From Akkermansia sp. (GTDB taxonomy: Bacteria; Verrucomicrobiota; Verrucomicrobiia; Verrucomicrobiales; Akkermansiaceae): a stretch of DNA of 5,983 nucleotides. How positions within the stretch are numbered: the first letter of the stretch is position 1; every line of letters starts with the position of its first letter. A program made the translations under genes and the position numbers. This document shows, piece after piece, positions 1-5,982 of the stretch. Location of the stretch: NCBI GenBank assembly GCA_020047775.1, contig JAIFNK010000159.1, positions 1-5,983 of the forward strand, in the 5' to 3' direction. The notes beneath the pieces were generated by a model. It saw only the letters and a list, made by a program, of their open reading frames with translations. It had not been told where the DNA came from and made no database searches.

Positions 1-1
1 C

Positions 2-2206
2 CGCTTCTTCAACCACCTCGGTTCGTGGCAGGAATGGTTGCACTTCCCGGCGGATTCCTGGCTGGAAAAGCTCCATTTCATCCCGGCGACTGCCTGCTTC
101 GAGCTCGCGCTGGAAGGATCGCTCCAGCATCTCGAAGCCCAGCTCAGCGTGCGCTACGGGTCCGCGCCTCCGGTTCCGCCGGGGCTGGGAAAAGTCGATG
201 GCTTGCCACGCCTGGCGGGCGATCACTGTGAGGTCCGCGATTTGGCGAAGGAGGAGAAAGCCGCCTCACGGCTCATGCGGGCCGGCTTCGAAGTGGAAAA
301 CTTTTCAAACGGCCGTTGGGTGATGAGAGGGGAGTCTTCCATCCTCGACTTCCTCACCCAGTCGTTGCCGATCCTGCGCAAAGAGTGGACGGTCACCGAG
401 GGCGAGCGTTTCGGTCACGTCCAGAAACAAGTCGCCGTGGTCTCGCCGAAAATCGAAATCATCGGCTCCGGCGAGGACTGGTTGAGTTTTGATCTGTCAT
501 TTCAAACGAGTGATGGATTTTCGATCCCGGCGGCCGAAGTCCGACGGCTTCTGAGAGCGGGAAAGGGCTCCGGGGCTTCCGCCAGCGGGCGACGACTGGT
601 GATTTCGGATGACATTGCCAACGTCATCGACCCACTCTTCTCCGACCTCGATTTGCGCCAGGAAAACGGTCGTTTCATCGCATCGGCACGCTCGGGAGAG
701 CTTATCCGTGAAATCCGGAATAAAATCGATAAGTCGCAGACAGAGAGTAATCAACCGATTCAATTCACATTCGATTCACCGGCGACCTTGCAAGCCGAAC
801 TGCGGCCCTACCAATCCCTCGGTGCCGGATGGATGTTCGACCGTGTCCAGCGCTTCGGAGGTGCTCTCTTGGCCGACGACATGGGACTTGGAAAAACTGT
901 TCAAACTATCGCTTTAATTGAGCGATTGTTTCAGAGTGATACAAACGATTCAAGGGTGGTGATGGTGGTGGCCACGGCTTCACTTCTTGGAAACTGGAAA
1001 GCGGAGTTCGCGCGGTTTGCTCCGGCGCGTCGGGTCAGGATTCTGCATGGCGCAGGCCGGGACGCGGAACGGGACAAGGTGCAGCCAGGTGACGTGATCC
1101 TCACCAGTTACGGCACGCTCGCCCGGGATCTGGCCTACCACCTCAAGCGCGACTACCGGGCCGTGGTGGTGGACGAGGCCAGTTTGATGCGGAATCCGGA
1201 TACCGACCACGCCAAGGCGCTCGCCAAGCTGCGTGCTACCTGCCGCGTGGCTCTGACCGGTACCCCCATCGAAAACGGCGTGAAGGATCTCTGGTCGATT
1301 TTTCGCTTTATCCAACCCGGTTGGCTGGGTGGACGCGAGGATTTCAAGGAGCGCTACGAAACCCCGCTCGCCGTCGGCGAATCTCCGGGGGCGGTGATTG
1401 AGCGGTTGCGGCTCAAGATCTCGCCCTTCATCCTTCGTCGGACCAAGGAGCAGGTGGCACCCGAATTACCGTCGAAGCTCTTCATCGATGAGTTCTGTGA
1501 CCTCAGTCCGGACCAGCAGGCGGTTTACAAGGAGTTGCTCGTGGAAGGCCGCAAGCGGGTGGATGCCATCGCCGATTCCGGCAACAAGGGGGCGGCCCGG
1601 ATGCAAATGCTCACCGCGCTGCTTCGACTCCGGCAGACGTGTTGTGATCTCGCGTTGCTCGGAAATGAACGATTTAATCAACTGTTGGTTGCCCGGCGGT
1701 CAGCCAAGCTCCAACGCTTGTTGGAACTCATCGAGGAGGCGGTGAATGGAAATCACCGAATGTTGATTTTTAGTCAGTTCCAGAAACAATTACAGGAAAT
1801 CGAGAAATGTATTTCCGAGCGCGGTTGGGAAAGTTTGAGGCTCGACGGACAGTCCCGGAATCGTCAACAGCTTGTGGATAAGTTCCAGCAGTCGGACGGT
1901 CCACCGGTTTTCCTGATCAGTCTCAAAGCCGGTGGCTACGGCCTCAACCTGACGGCCGCGGACATCGTGGTCCACTTCGACCCCTGGTGGAATCCGGCAG
2001 CGGAAGCCCAGGCGACCGACCGCGCGCACCGGATCGGACAAACCCGGCCGGTCACGGTTTACCGGCTGCTCACCCGGGGGACGGTCGAGGAAAAGGTGGT
2101 CCGGCTCCAAGCCAAGAAACGCGAGCTTGCTTCCGCCATCGACGAAAACGGTGCCGGCGACGCCGCAGGCTGGAGCATGGAGGAGCTGGAATCGATGCTT
2201 GGCTGA
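2..2206 (+). CDS. SNF2-family DNA helicase/translocase, C-terminal 734 residues (5' end outside window)
   Basis: This is an ATP-dependent double-stranded DNA translocase of the bacterial SNF2 (RapA/HepA-like) superfamily 2 group, presumably cytoplasmic and acting on DNA or DNA-protein complexes; the substrate is not evident. The frame is open from base 2, so the TTG at 38 is not a credible start and the gene continues upstream. About nt 280-780 resembles the bacterial SNF2-associated domain (PF08455 type, from memory). The ATPase core follows: Walker A MGLGKT (nt 881-898), motif II DEAS (1172-1183), motif III LTGTPIEN (1253-1276), IFSQF of the second RecA lobe (1766-1780), SLKAGGYGLNL (from 1919) and arginine-finger motif DRAHRIGQ (2018-2041). 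All the motifs are intact and the C-terminus is complete. Motif II has Ser where DEAH or DEAQ is usual. The gene converges on the minus-strand genes. An N-terminal SWIM zinc finger is common in this group, but that part is not in view. Confidence 0.96.
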   Translation, partial: RFFNHLGSWQEWLHFPADSWLEKLHFIPATACFELALEGSLQHLEAQLSVRYGSAPPVPPGLGKVDGLPRLAGDHCEVRDLAKEEKAASRLMRAGFEVENFSNGRWVMRGESSILDFLTQSLPILRKEWTVTEGERFGHVQKQVAVVSPKIEIIGSGEDWLSFDLSFQTSDGFSIPAAEVRRLLRAGKGSGASASGRRLVISDDIANVIDPLFSDLDLRQENGRFIASARSGELIREIRNKIDKSQTESNQPIQFTFDSPATLQAELRPYQSLGAGWMFDRVQRFGGALLADDMGLGKTVQTIALIERLFQSDTNDSRVVMVVATASLLGNWKAEFARFAPARRVRILHGAGRDAERDKVQPGDVILTSYGTLARDLAYHLKRDYRAVVVDEASLMRNPDTDHAKALAKLRATCRVALTGTPIENGVKDLWSIFRFIQPGWLGGREDFKERYETPLAVGESPGAVIERLRLKISPFILRRTKEQVAPELPSKLFIDEFCDLSPDQQAVYKELLVEGRKRVDAIADSGNKGAARMQMLTALLRLRQTCCDLALLGNERFNQLLVARRSAKLQRLLELIEEAVNGNHRMLIFSQFQKQLQEIEKCISERGWESLRLDGQSRNRQQLVDKFQQSDGPPVFLISLKAGGYGLNLTAADIVVHFDPWWNPAAEAQATDRAHRIGQTRPVTVYRLLTRGTVEEKVVRLQAKKRELASAIDENGAGDAAGWSMEELESMLG

Positions 2207-2254
2207 GATGAAAAGTGGGTTCTGATTGCCACACTCTGGAGGAATTCTGGTGAT

Positions 2255-2287
2255 GGGGAGCAACACGCGAGGGCGCGTGTGCTCCCC
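2255..2287. terminator. Strong GC-rich hairpin after the helicase gene, possible terminator without U-tract
   Basis: Left arm 2255-2269 (GGGGAGCAACACGCG) pairs with right arm 2274-2287 (CGCGTGTGCTCCCC). There are 14 base pairs with one bulged A and an AGGG loop. It lies 48 nt after the helicase stop and immediately before the minus-strand terminator. No T-run follows on either strand, so it is not a canonical intrinsic terminator. It may still act as a 3' end stabiliser or transcription block for the plus-strand gene. The preceding 2207-2254 holds nothing else recognisable. Confidence 0.5.
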
Positions 2288-2294
2288 TGATCAT

Positions 2295-2330
2295 AAAAAA
2301 TCCCGCCAGCGGACGAACCGCTGACGGGAT
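2295..2330 (-). terminator. Rho-independent terminator of the minus-strand gene series
   Basis: Arms 2300-2312 and 2318-2330 form a 13-bp stem around a 5-nt loop. Read on the minus strand, the one imperfect position is a G-U wobble, and the stem runs directly into TTTTTT (2300-2295). On the plus strand the same position is a C/A mismatch and no T-run follows, so the signal works in the minus direction. It sits 27 nt after the stop of the TIGR04073-like gene. Confidence 0.88.
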
Positions 2331-2357
2331 GGAAGATCGGGCAACTTGCAGGTCGCT

Positions 2358-2786
2358 TCAGTAGGCCTGCGAGCGGGAGTAGTTATAGTAGGTTTCAAAT
2401 CCGAGTTCCGGTGGGAATTCGGAGAGACCGTCGTGCACGTTCATCTCGATGCGGTTGTCTTCTCCGCAACGCTCGTAAGGCGGCTTGAAGGTGCCGCGGT
2501 AGGTCGGGCAGGTGAAGGTGAAGAGCTCGTAGAATCCGTATCCGAGACGGCGCAGTGCGCGGTTGGTCCCGTCAATCGCGCCGTAAGGGCTCGACTTGCG
2601 GCCGTATTGGTCTTGCTTGCGAACGATCTGTTCCGGGATCTCAATGAAACCGTACATGATGTTGCTGAGGGCACGGCCAAGCTTGCGCGAGGAGGTGTAA
2701 GTGGAGCCGGGAGGCGCTTGGATGTCGGCGACGACGACGCTGCTCAGGGCTGCGAAGGTGGTAGCAATAACGAAGAGTTTTTTCAT
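2358..2786 (-). CDS. Small secreted protein, exosortase-associated TIGR04073-like
   Basis: The product is 142 aa with a clear Sec signal peptide: MKK, a hydrophobic core at residues 4-19, and probable cleavage after VVA at residue 20. The mature protein of about 122 residues has the segment RKLGRALSNIMYGFIEIPEQ (34-53), then a GTNRALRRLGYGFYELFT stretch (73-90), two cysteines (C93, C107) and a Tyr-rich tail. From memory, the KLGRGxxNxxxGxxEIP pattern and size match the TIGR04073 family, described as exosortase-system-associated in Verrucomicrobia and relatives; its biochemical role is unknown. The start is fixed by the signal peptide. There is no Shine-Dalgarno; the leader instead contains ACCTCCT. 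The gene follows serA by 65 nt and ends before a strong terminator. It may be co-transcribed with serA or have its own promoter. Confidence 0.85.
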   Translation of the reverse strand: MKKLFVIATTFAALSSVVVADIQAPPGSTYTSSRKLGRALSNIMYGFIEIPEQIVRKQDQYGRKSSPYGAIDGTNRALRRLGYGFYELFTFTCPTYRGTFKPPYERCGEDNRIEMNVHDGLSEFPPELGFETYYNYSRSQAY

Positions 2787-2796
2787 GCTGCGAGGA

Positions 2797-2825
2797 GGTT
2801 AATTGTTCTGAATCGGGGTTGGCAA
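2797..2825 (-). promoter_or_regulatory. Candidate promoter of the TIGR04073-like gene
   Basis: On the minus strand TTGCCA (2825-2820) matches the -35 consensus at five of six positions. A 17-nt spacer follows, then TTAACC (2802-2797), a poor -10 match, exactly 10 nt before ATG. Transcription starting at the usual distance would leave a leader of only a few bases. The case rests mainly on the near-identical arrangement before serA. Confidence 0.25.
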
Positions 2826-2851
2826 CGGATTTTTCAGAATTCGTCGATTTT

Positions 2852-4447
2852 TTAGAGTACGAAGCTGAGCACCCGGATGATTCCCGGCGTAGCACGCAGT
2901 TTGTTAAGAAGTTCCGTAGGTGGTTCGGTATCCACCTCGATGACGGTGACGGCGCGTCGGTGATCGCTGGTGCGGCTCAGGGCCATGTTGGCGATGTTGA
3001 CCGACGCATCGCCGAGCGAGGTTCCGATGGTGCCGACGATGCCGGGGCGGTCGTCGTTCTCCACAAACAGGAATTTGCCGGTGGGGTTGGTTTCCACGTA
3101 GTGGCCTGCGATGTGGACGATGCGGGCGGACTTGCCGAAAAAGGTGCCGGCGACGGTGCAAACCTCGTTGCCCTTGATCGCGGAGACCTCGATGAGTTCG
3201 GTGCAGTTAGAGGCGAGCGCGACGGTGGATTCGGTGACGCTGAGGCCGTGGGCCTTCGCGATGGCCGGGGCGTTGACGAGGTTCACCTGCGCTTCATGGT
3301 GGGCGGCGGCGAGATAACCGGTGAGCACTTTGCGGGTGATCAGTTCGGTATCGAGCTCGGAAACCGGACCGAGGTAGGAAACGCGGATGGAGTCGCACTG
3401 TGCGGGAGCGATTTTCGAGAGCAGCTTGCCGAGCGAGTCGGCGAGGTCGAGATACGGGCCGACGCTTTCGAGCGTGCGGCTGTCGAGATTCGGCATGTTC
3501 ACCGCGTTCACGATTTCGCCGGTGATGAGGAAGTTTTTCACCTGATGGGCGACTTCGATGCCGACATTTTCCTGGGCTTCCGCGGTGGATGCGCCGAGGT
3601 GGGGCGTGAACACGCATTTTTTCGCCGAGAACAACGGGAAGTCGGCGGGTGGCGGTTCCACTTCGTAAACGTCGAGGGCAATGCCGCCGAGGTGGCCGGC
3701 GTCGATGGAGGCCTTGGCGGCCGCTTCATCGACCAGGCCGCCGCGAGCGCAGTTGACGACGAGTGCGCCCGGGTTCATCAGCGCGATGCGCCCGGCATCG
3801 AGAACGTGCTTGGTTTCCGCCGTGAGCGGGATGTGAAGGGTGACCACGTCCGCGCCGGTGAGGGCGATGGCGGCGCTTTCCGCGAGCTCGACCTTGAGCG
3901 ACTGGGCGCGGGCGGCGGAGAGGAAGGGATCGTAGGCGACGACGGTCATGCCGAAGGCTTGTGCGCGCTTGGCGAACTCGGTGCCGATGCGGCCCATGCC
4001 GAGGATGGCGAGACGTTTGCCGGACATTTCGACGCCTTGCAGCGTCTTGCGGTCCCACTTGCCGGCGATCATCGAAGAGTGCGCCTGGCCGATGTTGCGG
4101 GCGAGCGCGAGCATCAGGGCGAAGGCGTGCTCGGCGGTGGAAATCGTGTTGCCGCTTGGGGTATTCATCACCACCACGCCATGGTCGGTGGCGGCGGTGC
4201 GGTCGATATTGTCCACGCCGACTCCGGCGCGGCCGATGGCTTTGAGGTTCTTGGCGGCGGCGAAAACCTCAGCGGTCACCTTCGTTTCGGAGCGCACCAC
4301 GAGACCATGATAATCGCCGATGATTTTGAGGAGTTCCTCCGGCTTGAGGCCGGTATTCACATCGACGGAAATCTCCGGGGCGGAGCGCAGCGCATCCACA
4401 CCTTTTTCCGAAATAGGATCCGAAACCAATACGCGAAAAGTAGCCAT
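2852..4447 (-). CDS. serA: D-3-phosphoglycerate dehydrogenase
   Basis: The enzyme oxidises 3-phosphoglycerate to 3-phosphohydroxypyruvate with NAD+, the first step of cytoplasmic serine biosynthesis. The product is 531 aa, the length of long type-I enzymes such as the mycobacterial one. A substrate-binding region with VRS (51-53) comes first, then the Rossmann nucleotide-binding segment with GMGRIG (150-155) and acidic D173. The catalytic residues, assigned by alignment to E. coli SerA, are R235 (in NCARGG), E264 (in DVYEVEP) and H283 (in TPHLGAST). An intervening allosteric-substrate-binding-like domain spans about 320-450, and a C-terminal ACT domain about 458-531 (ENDDRPGIVG, then NIANMALSR). 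The ACT domain suggests serine feedback, which is family knowledge. ATG at 4447 fits the family N-terminus; no Shine-Dalgarno precedes it, only the pyrimidine-rich CTCCCCGCTCCT. The gene is intact. A 65-nt gap separates it from the downstream secreted-protein gene. Confidence 0.98.
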   Translation of the reverse strand: MATFRVLVSDPISEKGVDALRSAPEISVDVNTGLKPEELLKIIGDYHGLVVRSETKVTAEVFAAAKNLKAIGRAGVGVDNIDRTAATDHGVVVMNTPSGNTISTAEHAFALMLALARNIGQAHSSMIAGKWDRKTLQGVEMSGKRLAILGMGRIGTEFAKRAQAFGMTVVAYDPFLSAARAQSLKVELAESAAIALTGADVVTLHIPLTAETKHVLDAGRIALMNPGALVVNCARGGLVDEAAAKASIDAGHLGGIALDVYEVEPPPADFPLFSAKKCVFTPHLGASTAEAQENVGIEVAHQVKNFLITGEIVNAVNMPNLDSRTLESVGPYLDLADSLGKLLSKIAPAQCDSIRVSYLGPVSELDTELITRKVLTGYLAAAHHEAQVNLVNAPAIAKAHGLSVTESTVALASNCTELIEVSAIKGNEVCTVAGTFFGKSARIVHIAGHYVETNPTGKFLFVENDDRPGIVGTIGTSLGDASVNIANMALSRTSDHRRAVTVIEVDTEPPTELLNKLRATPGIIRVLSFVL

Positions 4448-4457
4448 AGGAGCGGGG

Positions 4458-4485
4458 AGTTAACTTACCGGTAGCATGCTGGCAA
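4458..4485 (-). promoter_or_regulatory. Candidate serA promoter
   Basis: On the minus strand TTGCCA (4485-4480) is followed by a 16-nt spacer and TTAACT (4463-4458), which lies exactly 10 nt before the serA ATG. The -35 is good and the -10 matches consensus at only three of six positions. The same pair of hexamers at the same distance from ATG precedes the downstream TIGR04073-like gene. If real, the serA transcript would be nearly leaderless. Confidence 0.3.
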
Positions 4486-4532
4486 GGGGTTTGCGTGAGA
4501 AAAACGGGACGCCGGAGAGTCCTCCGAAGAAC

Positions 4533-4631
4533 CGCGGGTCTCCAGACCCGCAAGCGAACGGGGAGTCAAAGAGCTGCGGCGTGCCTCATTTTCTTTGGCA
4601 TCCCGTTCGCCAGCGGGACTGGAGACCCGCG
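4533..4631. repeat. Nested palindromic REP/REPIN-like element
   Basis: Two 40-nt arms, 4533-4572 and 4592-4631, are inverted copies agreeing at 34 of 40 positions and separated by a 19-nt loop. Each arm begins with its own palindrome. In the left arm GCGGGTCTCCAGACCCGC (4534-4551) is perfect; in the right arm GCGGGACTGGAGACCCGC (4613-4630) has one mismatch. Each arm also carries GCGAACGGG or its complement. Paired inverted palindromes between genes are the hallmark of REPIN or small MITE-like elements. No transposase and no obvious target duplication flank it. It begins 8 nt past the stop of the 4640-5548 gene and may also stabilise or end that transcript. It fills most of the 192-nt gap before serA. 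Confidence 0.75.
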
Positions 4632-4639
4632 CTCCTGGA

Positions 4640-5548
4640 TCACTTGATTTCCATGCCGCTCTTGGGCCAGATCCAGCGCTGGACCTTGCCATCCTTGATG
4701 AGTGCCTTGGCCTGGATGGTTTTGACTCCGAAAATGGTCTCCGCCTTGTAGGAGGCGACGCCGGTCTGGTAGGTCTCCCCGTCCACGGTTTCATTCGGCG
4801 CGGCGGCCCACTCGAGGACTTGGGCGAAAGTGAACTCCTTGATTTGGGCGGCTTTGATGCTGTCCTGCATGACCGTGACGGGATTCGCCGATCCCGTTTT
4901 GGCCACGGGAGTCGCGGGGGGCGCTTCTGGAGCGACCGGGGTGGGTTCTGGAGCGGGCGCAGGCTCGGGAGTTGGAACAGGTTCTGGAACGGGAGCGGGT
5001 TCAGGTGTCACCGGAGGTTCCGGGGCGGGAGTCGGTGCGGGAGCTGCAACCGGAGTCGGTGCGGGCTCGGGGACCGGTGGCGGAGTCGGATTCGCGGCGG
5101 GTTCCTCCGATTCACCACCCGGCAGTGTGGCTGGGACATTGACGGGTGACGGGGGATTCGCGGCGAGCTGCTGGAAGAGGTCGGTTTCCATGATCGGCAA
5201 GGATCCGCGGAACGGGCTCTCGCCGGGGCTGACCACTGCGTTTAAACCGTCGATGCTGACAAGTTTGACCCGGTTGCCGGCTTGGATGAGCATTTCAACC
5301 CCGGAAGCCGGGTCGCTGACTTTGACGTCCGATTTGAGCAGGACGCGTTGCGGGAGTTGCTCGGGTTTCAGACTCGCAATATCGATTTTGAGGGATCCGT
5401 CTGGCAGATTCTCGAATGTCTTTCCGGATCCGTTGATGCCAGTGACGCCGAGGGGCTTCCCGGTGAGTCGCATTCGCAGGCTTGGTTCAGCCAGAAAGCC
5501 CAGAAAGCCGATGCCGCCCATACAGGCCAGATAGATGAAAATTTTCAT
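4640..5548 (-). CDS. Membrane-anchored hypothetical protein with proline-rich linker
   Basis: I do not recognise this 302-aa protein as a named family. It has an N-terminal hydrophobic segment (residues 3-20) that looks like a signal anchor or uncleaved signal, then a compact region (about 45-128) whose stretch from SDVKVSDP to VVSPGE reads like an SH3-like beta domain (inference). A Pro/Ala/Glu/Thr linker (132-216) includes PEP-x-P-x hexapeptides, and the C-terminal domain (about 221-302) ends in KDGKVQRWIWPKSGMEIK. The layout suggests an envelope protein whose C-terminal domain is held away from the membrane, as TonB-like linkers do, but no TonB motif is seen. ATG at 5548 is the first start after an in-frame TGA at 5602-5600. 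No Shine-Dalgarno is present. The C-terminal domain is the best handle for homology. Confidence 0.85.
   Translation of the reverse strand: MKIFIYLACMGGIGFLGFLAEPSLRMRLTGKPLGVTGINGSGKTFENLPDGSLKIDIASLKPEQLPQRVLLKSDVKVSDPASGVEMLIQAGNRVKLVSIDGLNAVVSPGESPFRGSLPIMETDLFQQLAANPPSPVNVPATLPGGESEEPAANPTPPPVPEPAPTPVAAPAPTPAPEPPVTPEPAPVPEPVPTPEPAPAPEPTPVAPEAPPATPVAKTGSANPVTVMQDSIKAAQIKEFTFAQVLEWAAAPNETVDGETYQTGVASYKAETIFGVKTIQAKALIKDGKVQRWIWPKSGMEIK
4934..5005 (-). repeat. Degenerate 18-bp tandem repeat encoding PEP-x-P-x hexapeptides
   Basis: Four consecutive six-residue units, PEPAPV, PEPVPT, PEPAPA and PEPTPV (residues 182-205 of the 4640-5548 product), are written by diverged 18-bp units. Related but less regular Pro-rich sequence extends over 4901-5155. 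Such coding repeats change length by slippage or recombination, so linker length may differ between strains. Confidence 0.7.
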
Positions 5549-5560
5549 GTGCCGGTTCGA

Positions 5561-5589
5561 TACGTAACGTCTGGCGGATTTCTTGGAAA
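5561..5589 (-). promoter_or_regulatory. Weak candidate promoter of the proline-rich protein gene
   Basis: On the minus strand TTTCCA (5589-5584), a 17-nt spacer and the palindromic TACGTA (5566-5561) lie 12 nt before the ATG. The -10 match is poor. A small inverted repeat, GGAAA-GAAT-TTTCC (5585-5598), overlaps the would-be -35. The spacing resembles that before serA, but the hexamers differ, so this may be chance. Confidence 0.18.
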
Positions 5590-5599
5590 GAATTTTCCC

Positions 5600-5833
5600 T
5601 CATCCGCGATCCAGGGCTTCCAGATGCTCCAGTGCCTTTTGGAAGCTGGCGTTTCCAAGGTAATGCCGCAGTTGGGCATCGACCGTGGTGCGATGCGCCG
5701 CCGTCCATGAGGAAATTTCCTCTGAAACTTCTTTCAACGCTTGCAACTGGCCTGCCGGATCGCGGTCGCGCCAGCCGTGATCCTCGATAATGGAAAGGCG
5801 GCGGCGGAGTAGCCCGATTAGTTTTTGGGTCAT
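5600..5833 (-). CDS. Small helical hypothetical protein (77 aa)
   Basis: The product is 77 aa, beginning MTQKLIGLLRRRL and rich in charged and Leu/Ala residues. It appears entirely alpha-helical, with no signal peptide, membrane segment or cysteine; it is probably a small cytoplasmic protein. I do not recognise the family. ATG at 5833 is chosen over an in-frame GTG at 5905, which would add 24 residues and overlap the end of the upstream gene (5878-5982). With ATG the gaps are 44 nt upstream and 51 nt downstream, as in a loose operon. No Shine-Dalgarno precedes the ATG; the GTG has AAGGTGA just before it, so the longer form is not excluded. The frame is the same as that of the 4640-5548 gene, separated by a TGA and 17 sense codons. 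Confidence 0.6.
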   Translation of the reverse strand: MTQKLIGLLRRRLSIIEDHGWRDRDPAGQLQALKEVSEEISSWTAAHRTTVDAQLRHYLGNASFQKALEHLEALDRG

Positions 5834-5877
5834 GGAATTAGTGAATAACGCCGCCGGAGAATTTTCGCCAGCCTGGG

Positions 5878-5982
5878 TTAGATCACCCCGTTTGCGCAGT
5901 TGCACTCACCTTCGCCATTGAGGGCGTTGATGAGGTTGGTGAGGGATTTCATCGCCTGGCGCGGCACGCTTTCAAATGTCCG
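5878..5982 (-). CDS. C-terminal end of an unidentified gene (34 codons and stop)
   Basis: From the right edge of the window one minus-strand frame stays open to TAA at 5880-5878; the other two are stopped quickly (TGA within four and about eleven codons). The visible tail reads FESVPRQAMKSLTNLINALN followed by GEGECNCANGVI, a plausible helix followed by a Cys-x-Cys-containing end. It is too short to identify. The start lies outside the window. Its stop is 44 nt before the ATG of the next minus-strand gene, consistent with co-transcription. Confidence 0.6.
   Translation of the reverse strand, partial: RTFESVPRQAMKSLTNLINALNGEGECNCANGVI

Noticed and set aside
38..40. TTG as start codon of the helicase gene
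   Set aside because: The frame is open to the left edge, and the protein here begins inside a region upstream of the associated domain, so the true start is outside the window.
2819..4474. A 551-codon plus-strand open frame covering all of serA
   Set aside because: It is the antisense of a confidently identified complete enzyme. Its translation is Gly/Asp/Val/Arg-heavy low-complexity sequence with no family signal, as expected from GC-rich codon bias.
4500..4526. Possible intrinsic terminator on the minus strand (GGAC/GTCC or CGGAG/CTCCG stem near TTTTT at 4504-4500)
   Set aside because: The stems are only four or five base pairs, and the T-run is not directly adjacent to the better stem.
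4830..5534. A plus-strand frame encoding a Gly/Ser/Ala-rich protein
   Set aside because: It is the mirror of the Pro/Ala/Glu repeat of the minus-strand gene. It has no credible signal or domain, and the minus frame has a sensible anchor and C-terminal domain.
5522..5548. Lipoprotein signal in the proline-rich protein (LAC at residues 7-9)
   Set aside because: The cysteine comes too early, before the hydrophobic core, and the usual n-region and lipobox leucine at -3 are missing.
5600..5602. Single in-frame TGA between the 77-aa gene and the proline-rich gene, as a possible readthrough fusion or nonsense mutation
   Set aside because: Seventeen sense codons follow before an ATG that begins a clear hydrophobic N-terminal segment, which is better explained as a new gene than as an interrupted one.
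5878..5982. Resemblance of the partial C-terminus and next small gene to a FlgJ/FlgN flagellar pair
   Set aside because: The only support is a short FES...MKSL string and general helicity, which is too little to name a family.
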